Assembly (NCBI RefSeq): GCF_003626595.1
Contig: NZ_RBAK01000011.1
Coordinates: 1 to 64,000 of the forward strand
Length of the DNA stretch: 64,000 bases
Source of the DNA: Micromonospora endolithica
GTDB lineage: Bacteria > Actinomycetota > Actinomycetes > Mycobacteriales > Micromonosporaceae
Direction of reading: 5' to 3'
Below the pieces are notes generated by a model. That model searched no databases. It worked only from the letters and a program-made list of their open reading frames with translations, and was not told the origin of the DNA. The position numbers and the translations under genes were made by a program. This document shows positions 1 to 9,375 of this stretch, piece after piece (within the stretch, counting starts at the first letter, position 1; each line of letters opens with the position of its first letter).

Positions 1-116
1 AGGACATGCCGCTGACCGAGGCCGCGCAGACCGTGCAGGTGTCGGCCTACCCGGATCACTACGCCCAGTGGGAGCAGCAGGCCGCCGACCTCGTCGCCCA
101 GCACTGGAACAACTGA
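1..116 (+). CDS. C-terminal end of an unidentified protein (partial)
   Basis: An open frame enters from the left edge and ends at TGA 114-116. The visible 37 residues are hydrophilic and end in DLVAQHWNN. I do not recognise a family from this fragment. It is followed at once by a strong perfect hairpin, so it is probably the last gene of a unit transcribed rightward into the window. It is the immediate upstream neighbour of the selenocysteine/formate dehydrogenase cluster, but the long gap and hairpin argue against a shared operon. Confidence 0.6.
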   Translation, partial: DMPLTEAAQTVQVSAYPDHYAQWEQQAADLVAQHWNN

Positions 117-143
117 CAGCCTTCCTCCAAGGGGGAACGAAAG

Positions 144-185
144 GCCGCTGGCCGGCACCCGAAGATCCGGGTGCCGGCCAGCGGC
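144..185 (+). terminator. Strong intrinsic-type hairpin after the first gene
   Basis: Two 18-nt arms (144-161 and 168-185) are perfectly complementary around the 6-nt loop AAGATC. No T-tract follows, which is usual for actinobacterial terminators. It lies 28 nt past the stop at 116. Confidence 0.75.
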
Positions 186-203
186 GTCTGTGCGTGCAGG
201 TCT

Positions 204-240
204 TGGACAGTTACCGTCCCGCCGGAACAGAAACTGTCCA
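204..240. repeat. 9-bp inverted repeat in the fdh upstream region
   Basis: TGGACAGTT (204-212) and AACTGTCCA (232-240) form a perfect inverted repeat with a 19-nt spacer. It could be an operator for the downstream fdh genes or a second termination element. The sequence alone does not decide. Confidence 0.4.
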
Positions 241-430
241 CGATTCACGTTGCCGCCCCCGCCCGGGGCGGCGATCGTGCGGTTTCGGTCGGCGCGGAAG
301 GCACAAAAGAGGGCAGGACGACGACACCAAGTGCAAGATCGCGAAGCCGGGCGGGTGCAGCGGCGGGGCGCGGGTGGTGGGGGTCACGGTGGGGTGGGGA
401 AGGCGGGGGAGGGGTAACGTGTTGAGTCGG

Positions 431-583
431 GTGTCGGTGTGATCAGTGTCCCCGGGCCTCACCTAAATAGCCTTCGCGGAATACCGTTCGGCTGGAGCCG
501 CGTCGCGCCACTCGCCGAGAGGCGACCTGCACACCGACACTCTCGGTGCCGCCCCCGCGCCCCTTCCGGGCCGGGGGCGGCAC
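431..583 (+). promoter_or_regulatory. Structured region upstream of fdhA
   Basis: The 576-nt gap 117-692 holds no convincing gene. Besides the features at 144-185 and 204-240 it has an 11-bp perfect long-range inverted repeat, GTGTCGGTGTG (431-441) with CACACCGACAC (530-540). It also has a hairpin with 12-bp perfect arms (546-557 and 572-583). A -10-like TATGTT lies near 650, which would give a leader of about 30 nt to the ATG at 693. The structures may be an upstream terminator or a regulatory element. I recognise no known riboswitch class here. Confidence 0.35.
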
Positions 584-692
584 TGTCCGTACCGCCGGGA
601 CGGGGGCGGCGCCGCTCGGTTCGGCTCGCGTACGGCGGTCCGCTCACCTATGTTCGAGGGGTCGGGCTCCGAGGGCCGGGGGAGGTGTCGCG

Positions 693-3600
693 ATGGGTCT
701 GCGGACCTTCATCGAGGGGTGGCCGGTCTATCGGCAGCTCACCGGCAGCGACCCGTTGGGCCGGGGTGCCGCCGCGCAGTCGGCCCGCTCGGCGGAGCTG
801 ACCGCGCGCACGGAGACCGCCGACGGCGTGGCCCGGTCGGTGTGTCCGTACTGCGCGGTGGGGTGTGGGCAGCGGGTCTTCCACGCCGACAACACGGTCA
901 CCCAGATCGAGGGCGACCCGGACAGCCCGATCTCCCGGGGGCGGCTCTGCCCGAAGGGCTCGGCCAGCAAGAGCCTGGTGACCAGTCCGTTGCGACAGAC
1001 GACGGTGCGCTACCGCCGGCCGTACGCGACGGAGTGGGAGGACCTGGACCTCGACGTCGCGGTGGACATGATCGCCGACCGGATCATCGCCGCGCGGGCG
1101 CAGACCTGGGAGGACTCCGACAGCGAGGGCCGGCCGCTGAACCGGACCCTGGGCATCTCCAGCCTGGGCGGGGCGACGCTGGACAACGAGGAGAACTACC
1201 TCATCAAGAAGCTGTTCACCGCGATGGGGGCCCTCCAGATCGAGAACCAGGCACGTATTTGACACTCCGCCACCGTCCCCGGTCTGGGGGCCAGCTTCGG
1301 TCGCGGTGGCGCGACGGATTTCCAGCAGGACGTCGCCAACGCTGACGTCATCGTCATCCAGGGCTCCAACATGGCCGAGGCCCACCCGGTGGGCTTCCAG
1401 TGGGTGATGGAGGCCAAACGGCGCGGCGCCAAGGTGTTCCACGTCGACCCGCGGTTCACCCGAACCAGCGCGGTCGCCGACACGTACCTGCCGATCCGCG
1501 CGGGCACCGACATCGCGTTGCTGGGTGGGGTGGTGAACCACATCCTGACCCACGAGCTGGACTTCCGGGAGTACGTGCTGGCGTACACGAACGCGGCGAC
1601 GATCGTCAGCGAGCGTTTCGCCGACACCGAGGACGGCGACGGTTTCTTCTCCGGGTTCGACCCGGAGACCAACAGCTACGTGCAGGACAGCTGGCAGTAC
1701 GAGGGCCACGAGGACGACTCGGGCAGCGGGCACACCGCCGACGAGCGGGACAGCGCGGCCGGCATGCGGCACGAGTCGCACGGCGCGCAGGTGGCCGGGC
1801 AGGTGCGGCGGGACGAGACGTTGCGGCATCCGCGCTGCGTCTACCAGATCCTGAAGCGGCACTTCGCCCGCTACACGCCCGAGATGGTGGAGCGGGTCTG
1901 CGGCATCGACCGGGAGAAGTTCCTGGAACTGGCCCGGGCCTGGACGGAGAACTCCGGCCGGGAGCGGACCGGCTGCCTGATCTACTCGGTGGGCTGGACG
2001 CAGCACAGCGTCGGAGTGCAGTACATCCGCACCGGGGCGATCATCCAGTTGCTGCTGGGCAACGTGGGCCGGCCCGGCGGCGGCGTGCTGGCGCTGCGCG
2101 GACACGCCAGCATCCAGGGTTCGACGGACATCCCCACCTTGTTCAACCTGCTTCCCGGCTACCTCCCGATGCCGCACCACGCCGACCACCCGACGTTCGA
2201 CGAGTGGGTGGACAGCATCCGCCATCCCGGCCAGAAGGGGTTCTGGGGCAACGCCCGGGCGTACGCGGCGAGCCTGCTGAAGGCGTACTGGGGTGACGCG
2301 GCGACGCCGGAGAACGACTTCTGCTACGGCTACCTGCCCCGGATGACCGGCGACCACGGCACCTACCAGCAGGTGTTGAACATGATCGACGGCAAGGTGA
2401 AGGGCTACTTCCTGCTCGGGCAGAACCCGGCGGTCGGCTCGGCGCACGGCCGGGCGCAGCGGCTGGGCATGGCGAACCTCGACTGGTTGGTGGTCCGCGA
2501 CCTGTTCATGATCGAGTCGGCCACGTTCTGGCGGAACGGCCCCGAGGTGGCCACCGGCGAGATCGTGCCCACCGAGTGCCGGACCGAGGTGTTCTTCCTG
2601 CCGGCGGCGTCGCACGTGGAGAAGGAGGGCACCTTCACCCAGACCCAGCGGCTGCTGCAGTGGCGGGAGAAGGCCGTCGACCCGCCGGGCGACGCCCGCT
2701 CCGAGCTGTGGTTCTTCTATCACCTGGGCCGCCGGCTGCGGGAGAAGCTGGCCGACTCGGCGCACCCCCGGGACCGGGCGCTGCGCGACCTGGCCTGGGA
2801 CTACCCCACACACGGTCCGCACGCGGAGCCGCGCGCCGAGGCGGTGCTGCGGGAGATCAACGGGTACGAGGTGGCGACCGGCCGCCCGTTGTCGACGTTC
2901 GCCGAGGCGCGCGACGACGGGTCGACCGCGGTCGGTTGCTGGATCTACGCCGGGGTGTACGCCGACGGCGTCAACCAGGCGGCCCGGCGCAAGTCCCGGC
3001 ACGAGCAGGACTGGGTGGCCGCCGAGTGGGGTTGGGCCTGGCCGGCGAACCGCCGGACGCTCTACAACCGGGCCTCGGCCGACCCGGAGGGCCGCCCGTG
3101 GAGCGAGCGCAAGCGCTACGTGTGGTGGGATCCGGAGAAGGCGGAGTGGACCGGGTACGACGTGCCGGACTTCGAGAAGACGAAACCGCCGACGTACCGG
3201 CCGCCGGAGGGCGCCGCCGGCCCGGAGGGGATCGCCGGGGACGACCCGTTCGTGATGCAGGGCGACGGGAAGGGCTGGCTGTACGCGCCCAGCGGCGTCC
3301 TGGACGGTCCGCTGCCGACGCACTACGAGCCGGCCGAGTCGCCGGTGCGCAACCCGCTGTACCGGCAGCAGGCCAACCCGACCCGCAAGGTGTACGCCCA
3401 CCCGGTGAACTCGGTGAACCCGAGCCCGCCGCAGGAGCACAGCCAGGTCTTCCCGTACGTGTTCACGGTCAGCCGGCTCACCGAGCACCACACGGCCGGC
3501 GGGATGAGCCGCACGGTGCGTCCGCTGGCGGAGTTGCAGCCGGAGATGTTCGTGGAGGTGTCCCCGGAGTTGGCGGCCGAGGTCGGCCTGGCGCAGTTGG

Positions 3601-4040
3601 GGTGGGCGCACCTGGTCAGCGGCCGGGCCGTCATCGAGGCGCGGGTGCTGGTCACCGACCGGCTCACCCCGCTGCGGGTGGACGGGCGGGTGATCCACCA
3701 GGTGTGGCTGCCGTACCACTTCGGTTTCCAGGGGTTGGTCACCGGCGACTCGGCCAACGACCTGTTCGGCATCACCCTGGATCCGAACGTGCTCATCCAG
3801 GAGAGCAAGATCGGCACCTGTGACGTGCGGCCCGGCCGCCGCCCGACCGGGCCGGCCCTGCTCGACCTGGTGGCCGACTACCAGCGGCGGGCCGGCATCG
3901 TCGCGGGCCGGCCGGGGCCGGCGGTCACCCCGGGCGCGCCGCCCCCCACCCGCGCCGCGGACCCCACCGGGTCCGACCCCACCAGGGCCGACGGCACCGG
4001 CACGGACCACGGCGACCGGGAGGGCCGCGATGCTTCCTGA
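693..4040 (+). CDS. fdhA: Selenocysteine-containing formate dehydrogenase, alpha (catalytic) subunit
   Basis: This gene oxidises formate to CO2 at a Mo/W-bis-MGD centre. The protein has 1115 residues if the in-frame TGA at 1260-1262 is read as selenocysteine (Sec190). Residues 51-86 carry the N-terminal 4Fe-4S ligands C51, C54, C58 and C86. The TGA falls in NQARI-U-HSATV, the exact place of catalytic Sec/Cys in FdnG/FdhF-type enzymes. Homology runs on unbroken through GRGGATDF and EAHPVGFQWVMEAK, so the TGA is not a terminator. ATG 693 is chosen because GGGGGAGG lies just upstream. The N-terminus lacks a twin-arginine signal, so I infer a cytoplasm-facing enzyme. The C-terminal 40 residues are low complexity. 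Its stop overlaps fdhB by 11 nt. Confidence 0.93.
1268..1311 (+). promoter_or_regulatory. Bacterial SECIS element within fdhA
   Basis: Counting U of the UGA as position 1, this hairpin has U at 17 (1276) and the apical loop GGUCU at 22-26 (1281-1285). That loop is closed by CCCC/GGGG (1277-1280/1286-1289). The conserved U17 and the loop sequence sit at the positions I recall for the E. coli fdhF SECIS. A lower 8-bp stem, CGCCACCG (1268-1275) with CGGTGGCG (1304-1311), encloses it. SelB, encoded downstream, should bind this element. Confidence 0.88.
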
Positions 4041-5118
4041 CCCGAACAGCCTGTACGGGCCGTTGGACCCGGCGCCGGAGGCCGGCTGGTCCGCCGCGCC
4101 GCCCCGGATGGGCTTCTTCACCGACGCCAGCGTCTGCATCGGCTGCAAGGCGTGCGAGGTGGCCTGCAAGGAGTGGAACGGCGTCCCGGATTCGGGCTTC
4201 GACCTGCTCGGCATGTCGTACGACAACACCGGCGCGTTGACCGCGAACTCGTGGCGGCACGTGGCGTTCGTCGAGCAGCCCCGCCCGGCCGGGCACCGCA
4301 CGCCGCCGTTCGCCGGCACCCCGACCGGCGGGTCGGTGAGCGCGGCGTCGGCGGCGGTGGCCGCGGGCACCGCGGGCCCGACCGGTACCGCACCCGGGCT
4401 GCTGCCGGGCGCGCCGGAGCCCGCCGCCCGGATGGGCGCCGCCCGCACCGGCGAGGACACGGGGCCGGGCACCGACGACCGGGCGCCGGAGTTCCTCGGC
4501 ATGCCCGGCGCCGCGCCGCCGGGCCGGGGCACCGGCGCCGAGGGCCGCGCCGACTTCCGCTGGCTGATGATGTCCGACGTGTGCAAGCACTGCACGCACG
4601 CGGCGTGCCTGGACGTCTGCCCGACCGGGTCGTTGTTCCGCACCGAGTTCGGCACCGTGGTGGTGCAGGAGGACATCTGCAACGGCTGCGGCTACTGCGT
4701 ATCCGCCTGCCCGTACGGGGTGATCGACCAGCGGAAGGGCGACGGCCGGGCGTGGAAGTGCACGCTGTGCTACGACCGGCTCGGCGCGGGCATGACACCG
4801 GCCTGCGCGCAGGCGTGCCCGACCGAGTCCATCCAGTACGGCGTCGTCGACGAGCTGCGGGAGCGGGCGGCGGCGCGGGTGGCGACCCTGCACGAGCGGG
4901 GAGTGCCCGAGGCTCGTCTCTACGGCCACGACCCGAACGACGGCGTCGGTGGTGACGGCGCGTTCTTCCTGCTGCTCGACGAGCCGGAGGTGTACGGCCT
5001 GCCGCCCGACCCGGTGGTGACCACCCGGGACCTGCCGAGGATGTGGCGGCGGGCCGGGCTCGCCGCCCTGGCCATGGCGGCGGCGACCGTCGCCGCGTTC
5101 GCGGGAGGTTCCTCGTGA
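4030..5118 (+). CDS. fdhB: Formate dehydrogenase iron-sulfur (beta) subunit
   Basis: This 362-residue electron-transfer subunit carries ferredoxin-like cysteine motifs: CIGCKACEVAC near residue 37, CKHCTHAACLDVCP near 185, CNGCGYCVSACPYG near 218, and CTLCYDR with a further CAQACP near 245-262. These suit four 4Fe-4S clusters, as in FdnH/FdoH. A hydrophobic C-terminal segment (about 337-358) probably anchors it to the membrane. An Ala/Gly/Pro-rich stretch of about 90 residues (roughly 82-173) separates the first cluster motif from the rest and is longer than usual. ATG 4030 follows GGGAGGG and overlaps fdhA, and the stop overlaps the next start, so translation is coupled. Confidence 0.9.
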   Translation: MLPDPNSLYGPLDPAPEAGWSAAPPRMGFFTDASVCIGCKACEVACKEWNGVPDSGFDLLGMSYDNTGALTANSWRHVAFVEQPRPAGHRTPPFAGTPTGGSVSAASAAVAAGTAGPTGTAPGLLPGAPEPAARMGAARTGEDTGPGTDDRAPEFLGMPGAAPPGRGTGAEGRADFRWLMMSDVCKHCTHAACLDVCPTGSLFRTEFGTVVVQEDICNGCGYCVSACPYGVIDQRKGDGRAWKCTLCYDRLGAGMTPACAQACPTESIQYGVVDELRERAAARVATLHERGVPEARLYGHDPNDGVGGDGAFFLLLDEPEVYGLPPDPVVTTRDLPRMWRRAGLAALAMAAATVAAFAGGSS

Positions 5119-6122
5119 CCGGCGCGGGCGGCGGGCCGGCCCCGGGTCGGCGCGGCCGTGGCCGGCGCGGGGGCGAGGACCTGGCCGTGCCGGAGGCCGA
5201 GTTCACCTCCTACTACGGGCGGCCGATCCTCAAGCCACCGGTGTGGAAGTGGGACATCGCCGCCTACCTGTTCACCGGCGGGCTGGCCGCCGGCTCGTCG
5301 CTGCTGGCGGCGGGCGGGCAGCTCACCGGCCGTCCGGCGCTGCGCCGCGCGGGCCGGGCCACCGCGCTGGCCGCGGTGAGCGCCAGCGCGGCCTTCCTGA
5401 TCCGGGACCTGGGCCGCCCGGAACGCTTCCACCACATGCTGCGGGTCGCCAAGCCGACCTCGCCGATGTCGGTCGGCACGTGGATCCTGTCGGCGTACGG
5501 GCCGGCGGCCGGGGTGGCGGCGGTCGCCGAGGCGGCGGTGTGGCTGCCCGAGCGGGGACCGTTCGGCCTCGTCCGGCGAGTGCTGCCGCCGGTGGGGCGG
5601 GCCGCCGGGCTGGCCGCCGCGGCCACCGCGCCGGCCCTGGCCACGTACACCGGGGTGCTGCTGGCCAGCACCGCCGTCCCGTCGTGGCACGAGGCGTACC
5701 CGGAACTGCCGGTCATCTTCGCGGGCAGCGCGCTGGCCGGCGGCGCCGGTGTGGGTCTGATCGCCGCGCCGTGCGCGCAGGCGGGCCCGGCGCGGCGGAT
5801 GGCGGTGGCCGGCGCGGCGCTGGAACTCGTCGGGTCACACCGGGTGGAGACCCGGCTGGGGCTGCTCAGCGAGCCCTACCGGGTCGGCACGGCCGGTCGG
5901 CTGCTGCGCGCCGGCCGGCTGCTGACCGCCGCCGGGGTGGTCGGTGGGCTGCTCGGCCGGCGCAGCCGCGCGGTGTCGGCGCTGTCCGGGGCGGCGTTGC
6001 TGGCGGCGTCGGTGGCCACCCGGTTCGGCATCTTCCACGGGGGGGTCGCCTCGGCGAGGGATCCGAAGTACACGGTGGTCCCGCAACGGCAGCGGCTGGC
6101 GGAGCGTCGCGCCGCGGCCTGA
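5115..6122 (+). CDS. NrfD/PsrC-type membrane subunit of formate dehydrogenase
   Basis: This 335-residue polytopic membrane protein begins with a short basic tail, then PILKPPVWKWDIAAYLFTGG, typical of NrfD-family quinone-interacting subunits. Several long Ala/Leu/Gly hydrophobic segments follow. GTG 5115 overlaps the fdhB stop (GTGA) and has GGGAGG upstream. It replaces the cytochrome b556 (FdnI-type) gamma subunit of the E. coli enzymes, so electrons would pass from the Fe-S subunit to quinone without a gamma-subunit haem. That mechanism is inferred from the family. Confidence 0.85.
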   Translation: MTGAGGGPAPGRRGRGRRGGEDLAVPEAEFTSYYGRPILKPPVWKWDIAAYLFTGGLAAGSSLLAAGGQLTGRPALRRAGRATALAAVSASAAFLIRDLGRPERFHHMLRVAKPTSPMSVGTWILSAYGPAAGVAAVAEAAVWLPERGPFGLVRRVLPPVGRAAGLAAAATAPALATYTGVLLASTAVPSWHEAYPELPVIFAGSALAGGAGVGLIAAPCAQAGPARRMAVAGAALELVGSHRVETRLGLLSEPYRVGTAGRLLRAGRLLTAAGVVGGLLGRRSRAVSALSGAALLAASVATRFGIFHGGVASARDPKYTVVPQRQRLAERRAAA

Positions 6123-6168
6123 CCGGCTCCGTGGGCGGGCGCCCCGGCGTTGTGATCCAATGTCGGGC

Positions 6169-6264
6169 GGAGGCGTTCAGGCGGCTGGTGCCCCTCCCGG
6201 TCTTCAACACCGGTGTGGTCCGGGACCCGGGCCAGGCGGGTTCGATTCCCGTCCGTCTCCGCCA
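6169..6264 (+). tRNA. selC: tRNA-Sec (anticodon UCA)
   Basis: This 96-nt tRNA has the hallmarks of tRNA-Sec. The anticodon stem CCGGT/ACCGG encloses loop CTTCAAC with anticodon TCA. A long variable arm pairs TGGTCCGG with CGGGCCA-type sequence. Acceptor plus T stems give 13 stacked pairs (GGAGGCG with CGTCTCC, GGCGGG with CCCGTC). The T loop is TTCGATT, and discriminator G plus CCA is encoded at 6261-6264. It lies between the fdh genes and selA. Confidence 0.95.
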
Positions 6265-6281
6265 ACGATGGTGGGGGACAC

Positions 6282-7577
6282 GTGACAGGCGACCCACGGC
6301 GGCGGGTGCCGCGCACCGACGGGCTGCTGGCCGAGCCACGGCTCGCCGCCGCCGCGGCCACCCTCGGCCGGGACCGGGTGCGGGCCGCCGTCCGGGCCGC
6401 CCAGGACCGCGCGCGACGCGGTGAGATCACCCCGGAGGACGTACGCGACGTCGCGCTGGCCGCCCTGCCCGCGCCGGCGCCCCGGGTGGTGCTCAACGCG
6501 ACCGGGGTGGTCCTGCACACCAACCTGGGTCGGGCGCCGCTCTCGCCGGCGGCCGTCGCCGCCGTGGTGGCCGCCGCCGGCCACACCGACGTGGAACTCG
6601 ACCTGCGGACCGGCCGCCGGGCCCGGCGCGGCCGGGACGCCCTCGACGCGCTCGCCGCCGCGGTGCCCGACGCGGGCGCGGTGCACGTGGTCAACAACGG
6701 CGCCGCCGCGCTGGTGCTGGCCGCCACCGCCCTGGCCACCGGCCGGGAGATCGTGGTCAGCCGCGGCGAGCTGGTGGAGATCGGCGACGGGTTCCGCCTG
6801 CCGGACCTGCTGGAGAGCACCGGGGCCCGGCTGCGCGAGGTGGGCACCACCAACCGCACCACCCTGGACGACTACGCCGCCGCCGTCGGGCCGGGCACCG
6901 GTTTCGTGCTGAAGGTCCACCCGTCGAACTTCCGGATCACCGGCTTCACCGCGGCGGTTCCGGTGGCGGCCCTGGCCACCCTCGGCGTGCCGGTGGTGGC
7001 GGACATCGGTTCCGGGCTGCTGGTCGCCGACCCGCTGCTGCCCGACGAGCCGGACGCCGCGTCCACCCTGCGGGCCGGGGCGGCCCTGGTCACCGCCAGC
7101 GGCGACAAGCTGCTCGGCGGCCCGCAGGCCGGGCTGCTGCTCGGCGCCGCCGACCTGGTGCGGCGCCTGCACCGGCATCCCCTGGCCCGGGCGCTGCGGG
7201 TGGACAAGCTGACCCTCGCCGCGTTGGCCGCCACCCTGGCCGACCCGGCCACGCCCACCCGGGCGGCTCTGCACGCCGACGCCGGGCTGCTGCGGGAACG
7301 CACCGGACGGCTGCGCGACGCGCTCGCCGCCGACGGGTGCAAGGCCGAGGTGGTGCCCGCGGTGGCCGTCGTCGGTGGCGGTGGCGCGCCCGGGGTGGAC
7401 CTGGACTCGTGGGCGTTGAGCCTGCCCGAGCGGTACGCCGAGCCGCTGCGCACCGGCGACCCGCCGGTGCTCGGCCGGGTGGCGCGCGGCCGGCTGCTGC
7501 TGGACCTGCGGTGCGTGCCGGCCGACGCCGACGCCACTCTGCGGGCGGCGGTGCTCCGGGTGCCCGGGGACGGCTGA
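6282..7577 (+). CDS. selA: L-seryl-tRNA(Sec) selenium transferase SelA
   Basis: SelA is a PLP enzyme that converts seryl-tRNA(Sec) to selenocysteinyl-tRNA(Sec) using selenophosphate. The 431-residue protein shows NATGVVLHTNLGRAPLS near residue 70, a VVNNGAAALVL segment, and the PLP lysine K276 in SGDKLLGGPQAG. Length is slightly under the E. coli 463. GTG 6282 is chosen for the upstream GGGGGA and because it begins just after selC. selB starts 1 nt after its stop. The selenophosphate synthetase gene selD is not present in the window. Confidence 0.93.
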   Translation: MTGDPRRRVPRTDGLLAEPRLAAAAATLGRDRVRAAVRAAQDRARRGEITPEDVRDVALAALPAPAPRVVLNATGVVLHTNLGRAPLSPAAVAAVVAAAGHTDVELDLRTGRRARRGRDALDALAAAVPDAGAVHVVNNGAAALVLAATALATGREIVVSRGELVEIGDGFRLPDLLESTGARLREVGTTNRTTLDDYAAAVGPGTGFVLKVHPSNFRITGFTAAVPVAALATLGVPVVADIGSGLLVADPLLPDEPDAASTLRAGAALVTASGDKLLGGPQAGLLLGAADLVRRLHRHPLARALRVDKLTLAALAATLADPATPTRAALHADAGLLRERTGRLRDALAADGCKAEVVPAVAVVGGGGAPGVDLDSWALSLPERYAEPLRTGDPPVLGRVARGRLLLDLRCVPADADATLRAAVLRVPGDG

Positions 7578-7578
7578 C

Positions 7579-9375
7579 GTGCTGGTGGTGGCCACCGCCG
7601 GGCACGTGGACCACGGCAAGTCGACGCTGGTCCGCGCCCTCACCGGGATGGAACCGGACCGGTGGGCCGAGGAACGCCGCCGGGGCATGACCATCGACCT
7701 CGGGTTCGCCTGGACGCGCCTGCCGTCGGGCGGCACCGTCGCGTTCGTTGACGTGCCGGGGCACGAGCGGTTCGTGCCGAACATGCTCGCCGGTGTCGGG
7801 CCGGTGCCCGCCGCGCTCGTGGTGGTCGCCGCCGACGAGGGGTGGATGCCGCAGTCCACCGAGCACCTGGCGGCGCTGGACGCGCTCGGCGTCGCGTACG
7901 GGCTGCTGGTGGTGACCCGCGCGGACCTGGCCGATCCCGGCGCGGCGCTGGCGGCCGGCCGGGAGCGGCTGGCGGCCACCACGCTCGGCGCGGTCGACGC
8001 CGTCGCGGTGAGCGCGGTGACCGGGGCCGGCCTGCCCGGGCTGCGGGAGGCGCTGGACCGGCTCGCCGCGCGGCTGCCCGCCCCGCCGGTCGACGCGCCG
8101 GTGCGGCTGTGGGTGGACCGCGGCTTCACGGTGCGGGGCAGTGGCACCGTGGTGACCGGCACCCTCGGCGTCGGCCGGCTGCGGGTCGACGACGAACTGG
8201 AGGTCAGCGGCACCGGGCAGACCGTGCGGGTCCGTGGCCTGCACGCGCTCGGTCGCCCGCACGACGCGGTCGCGGCGGTGGCCCGGGTGGCGGTGAACCT
8301 GCGCGGCGTCCCCCGGGACGCGCTCGGGCGCGGTGACGCGCTGCTCAGCCCCGGCCGGTTCGGCCGCGGCGACCTGCTGGACGTCCGGGTGCACGGCGAT
8401 CCGGTCGGCGACCTGCCGGCCACCCTGATGCTGCACGTCGGCTCGGCGGCCGTGCCGGTGCGGGTGCGACCGCTCGGCGCGGACACCGCCCGGCTGCGGC
8501 TGGCCCGGCCGCTGCCGCTGCTGACCGGTGACCGGGTGCTGCTGCGCGACCCCGGGCGGCACCACGTCGCCGGTGCGGCGACCGTGCTGGACGTGGCCCC
8601 GCCGCCGCTGACCCGCCGGGGCGCCGCGGCGGCCCGGGCGGCGGTGCTGGCCACCCTGGACGGCCGGCCCGACCTCTCCGGTGAGTTGCGCCGGCGGGGG
8701 CTGGCCCGGGCGGCCGACCTGGCCCGGATGGGCGTGCCGGTCAGCGGCGTGCCGGTGGCCGGCGACTGGTACACCGACCCCGGGCACTGGCGTGACCTGG
8801 GCGTGCGGCTGACCCGTGAGGTGACCCGGTACGCCCGCGCGCACCCGCTGGAGCACGGTGTGCCGACCGAGGCGTTGCGCCGGCACCTCGACCTGCCCGA
8901 CCGGGCGCTGGTCGAGGCGCTGGTCCGGCCACCGCTGCGCCTGCACGCCGGCCGGGTCACCGCGACCGCGGGCGACGCGCTGCCCGAACCGGTGGCCCGC
9001 GCGGTCGCCCGGATCCGCGCCGCGTACGCCGACCAGCCCTTCCGGGCCCCGGAGGCCGCGCACCTGGCGGACCTGGGGCTCGGTCCCCGGGAGATCGGCG
9101 CGGCGGTACGGGCGGGGGCGTTGCTGCGGCTGGCCGACAACGTGGTCCTGCTGCCCGGGGCGGTCGACGACGCGGTCCGCGTCCTCGCCGCGCTGCCGCA
9201 ACCGTTCACGCTCAGCGCCGCCCGGCAGGCCCTCGGCACCACCCGGCGGGTGGCGGTGCCCCTGCTGGAACTGCTGGACCGGCGCGGCGCCACCCGCCGG
9301 TTGCCCGACGACGCCCGCGAGGTGGTGGGCCAGGGGCGACCGACGGTGCGCGGCTCTGCCAGGCTGGGCCCATGA
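7579..9375 (+). CDS. selB: Selenocysteine-specific translation elongation factor SelB
   Basis: SelB delivers Sec-tRNA(Sec) to UGA codons that carry a SECIS. The 598-residue protein has an N-terminal GTPase domain with P-loop GHVDHGKS (residues 8-15), switch/G3 motif DVPGHE, then EF-Tu-like beta-barrel domains. The C-terminal 250 residues match the winged-helix SECIS-binding region (for example VPTEALRRHLDLPDRALVE). GTG 7579 is directly coupled to selA. The stop overlaps the next gene's ATG (ATGA at 9372). Its natural mRNA target is the hairpin in fdhA. Confidence 0.93.
   Translation: MLVVATAGHVDHGKSTLVRALTGMEPDRWAEERRRGMTIDLGFAWTRLPSGGTVAFVDVPGHERFVPNMLAGVGPVPAALVVVAADEGWMPQSTEHLAALDALGVAYGLLVVTRADLADPGAALAAGRERLAATTLGAVDAVAVSAVTGAGLPGLREALDRLAARLPAPPVDAPVRLWVDRGFTVRGSGTVVTGTLGVGRLRVDDELEVSGTGQTVRVRGLHALGRPHDAVAAVARVAVNLRGVPRDALGRGDALLSPGRFGRGDLLDVRVHGDPVGDLPATLMLHVGSAAVPVRVRPLGADTARLRLARPLPLLTGDRVLLRDPGRHHVAGAATVLDVAPPPLTRRGAAAARAAVLATLDGRPDLSGELRRRGLARAADLARMGVPVSGVPVAGDWYTDPGHWRDLGVRLTREVTRYARAHPLEHGVPTEALRRHLDLPDRALVEALVRPPLRLHAGRVTATAGDALPEPVARAVARIRAAYADQPFRAPEAAHLADLGLGPREIGAAVRAGALLRLADNVVLLPGAVDDAVRVLAALPQPFTLSAARQALGTTRRVAVPLLELLDRRGATRRLPDDAREVVGQGRPTVRGSARLGP

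Noticed and set aside
693..1262. fdhA as a pseudogene broken by a nonsense codon
   Set aside because: The stop is at the Sec/Cys catalytic position, a matching SECIS follows, and selC, selA and selB are adjacent.
648..4682. Very long antisense open frame opposite fdhA and fdhB (also 6204-9293 opposite selA-selB)
   Set aside because: Extreme GC3 codon bias leaves antisense frames open. Their translations are Arg/Pro/Gly-rich and match no family, while the sense genes are clear.
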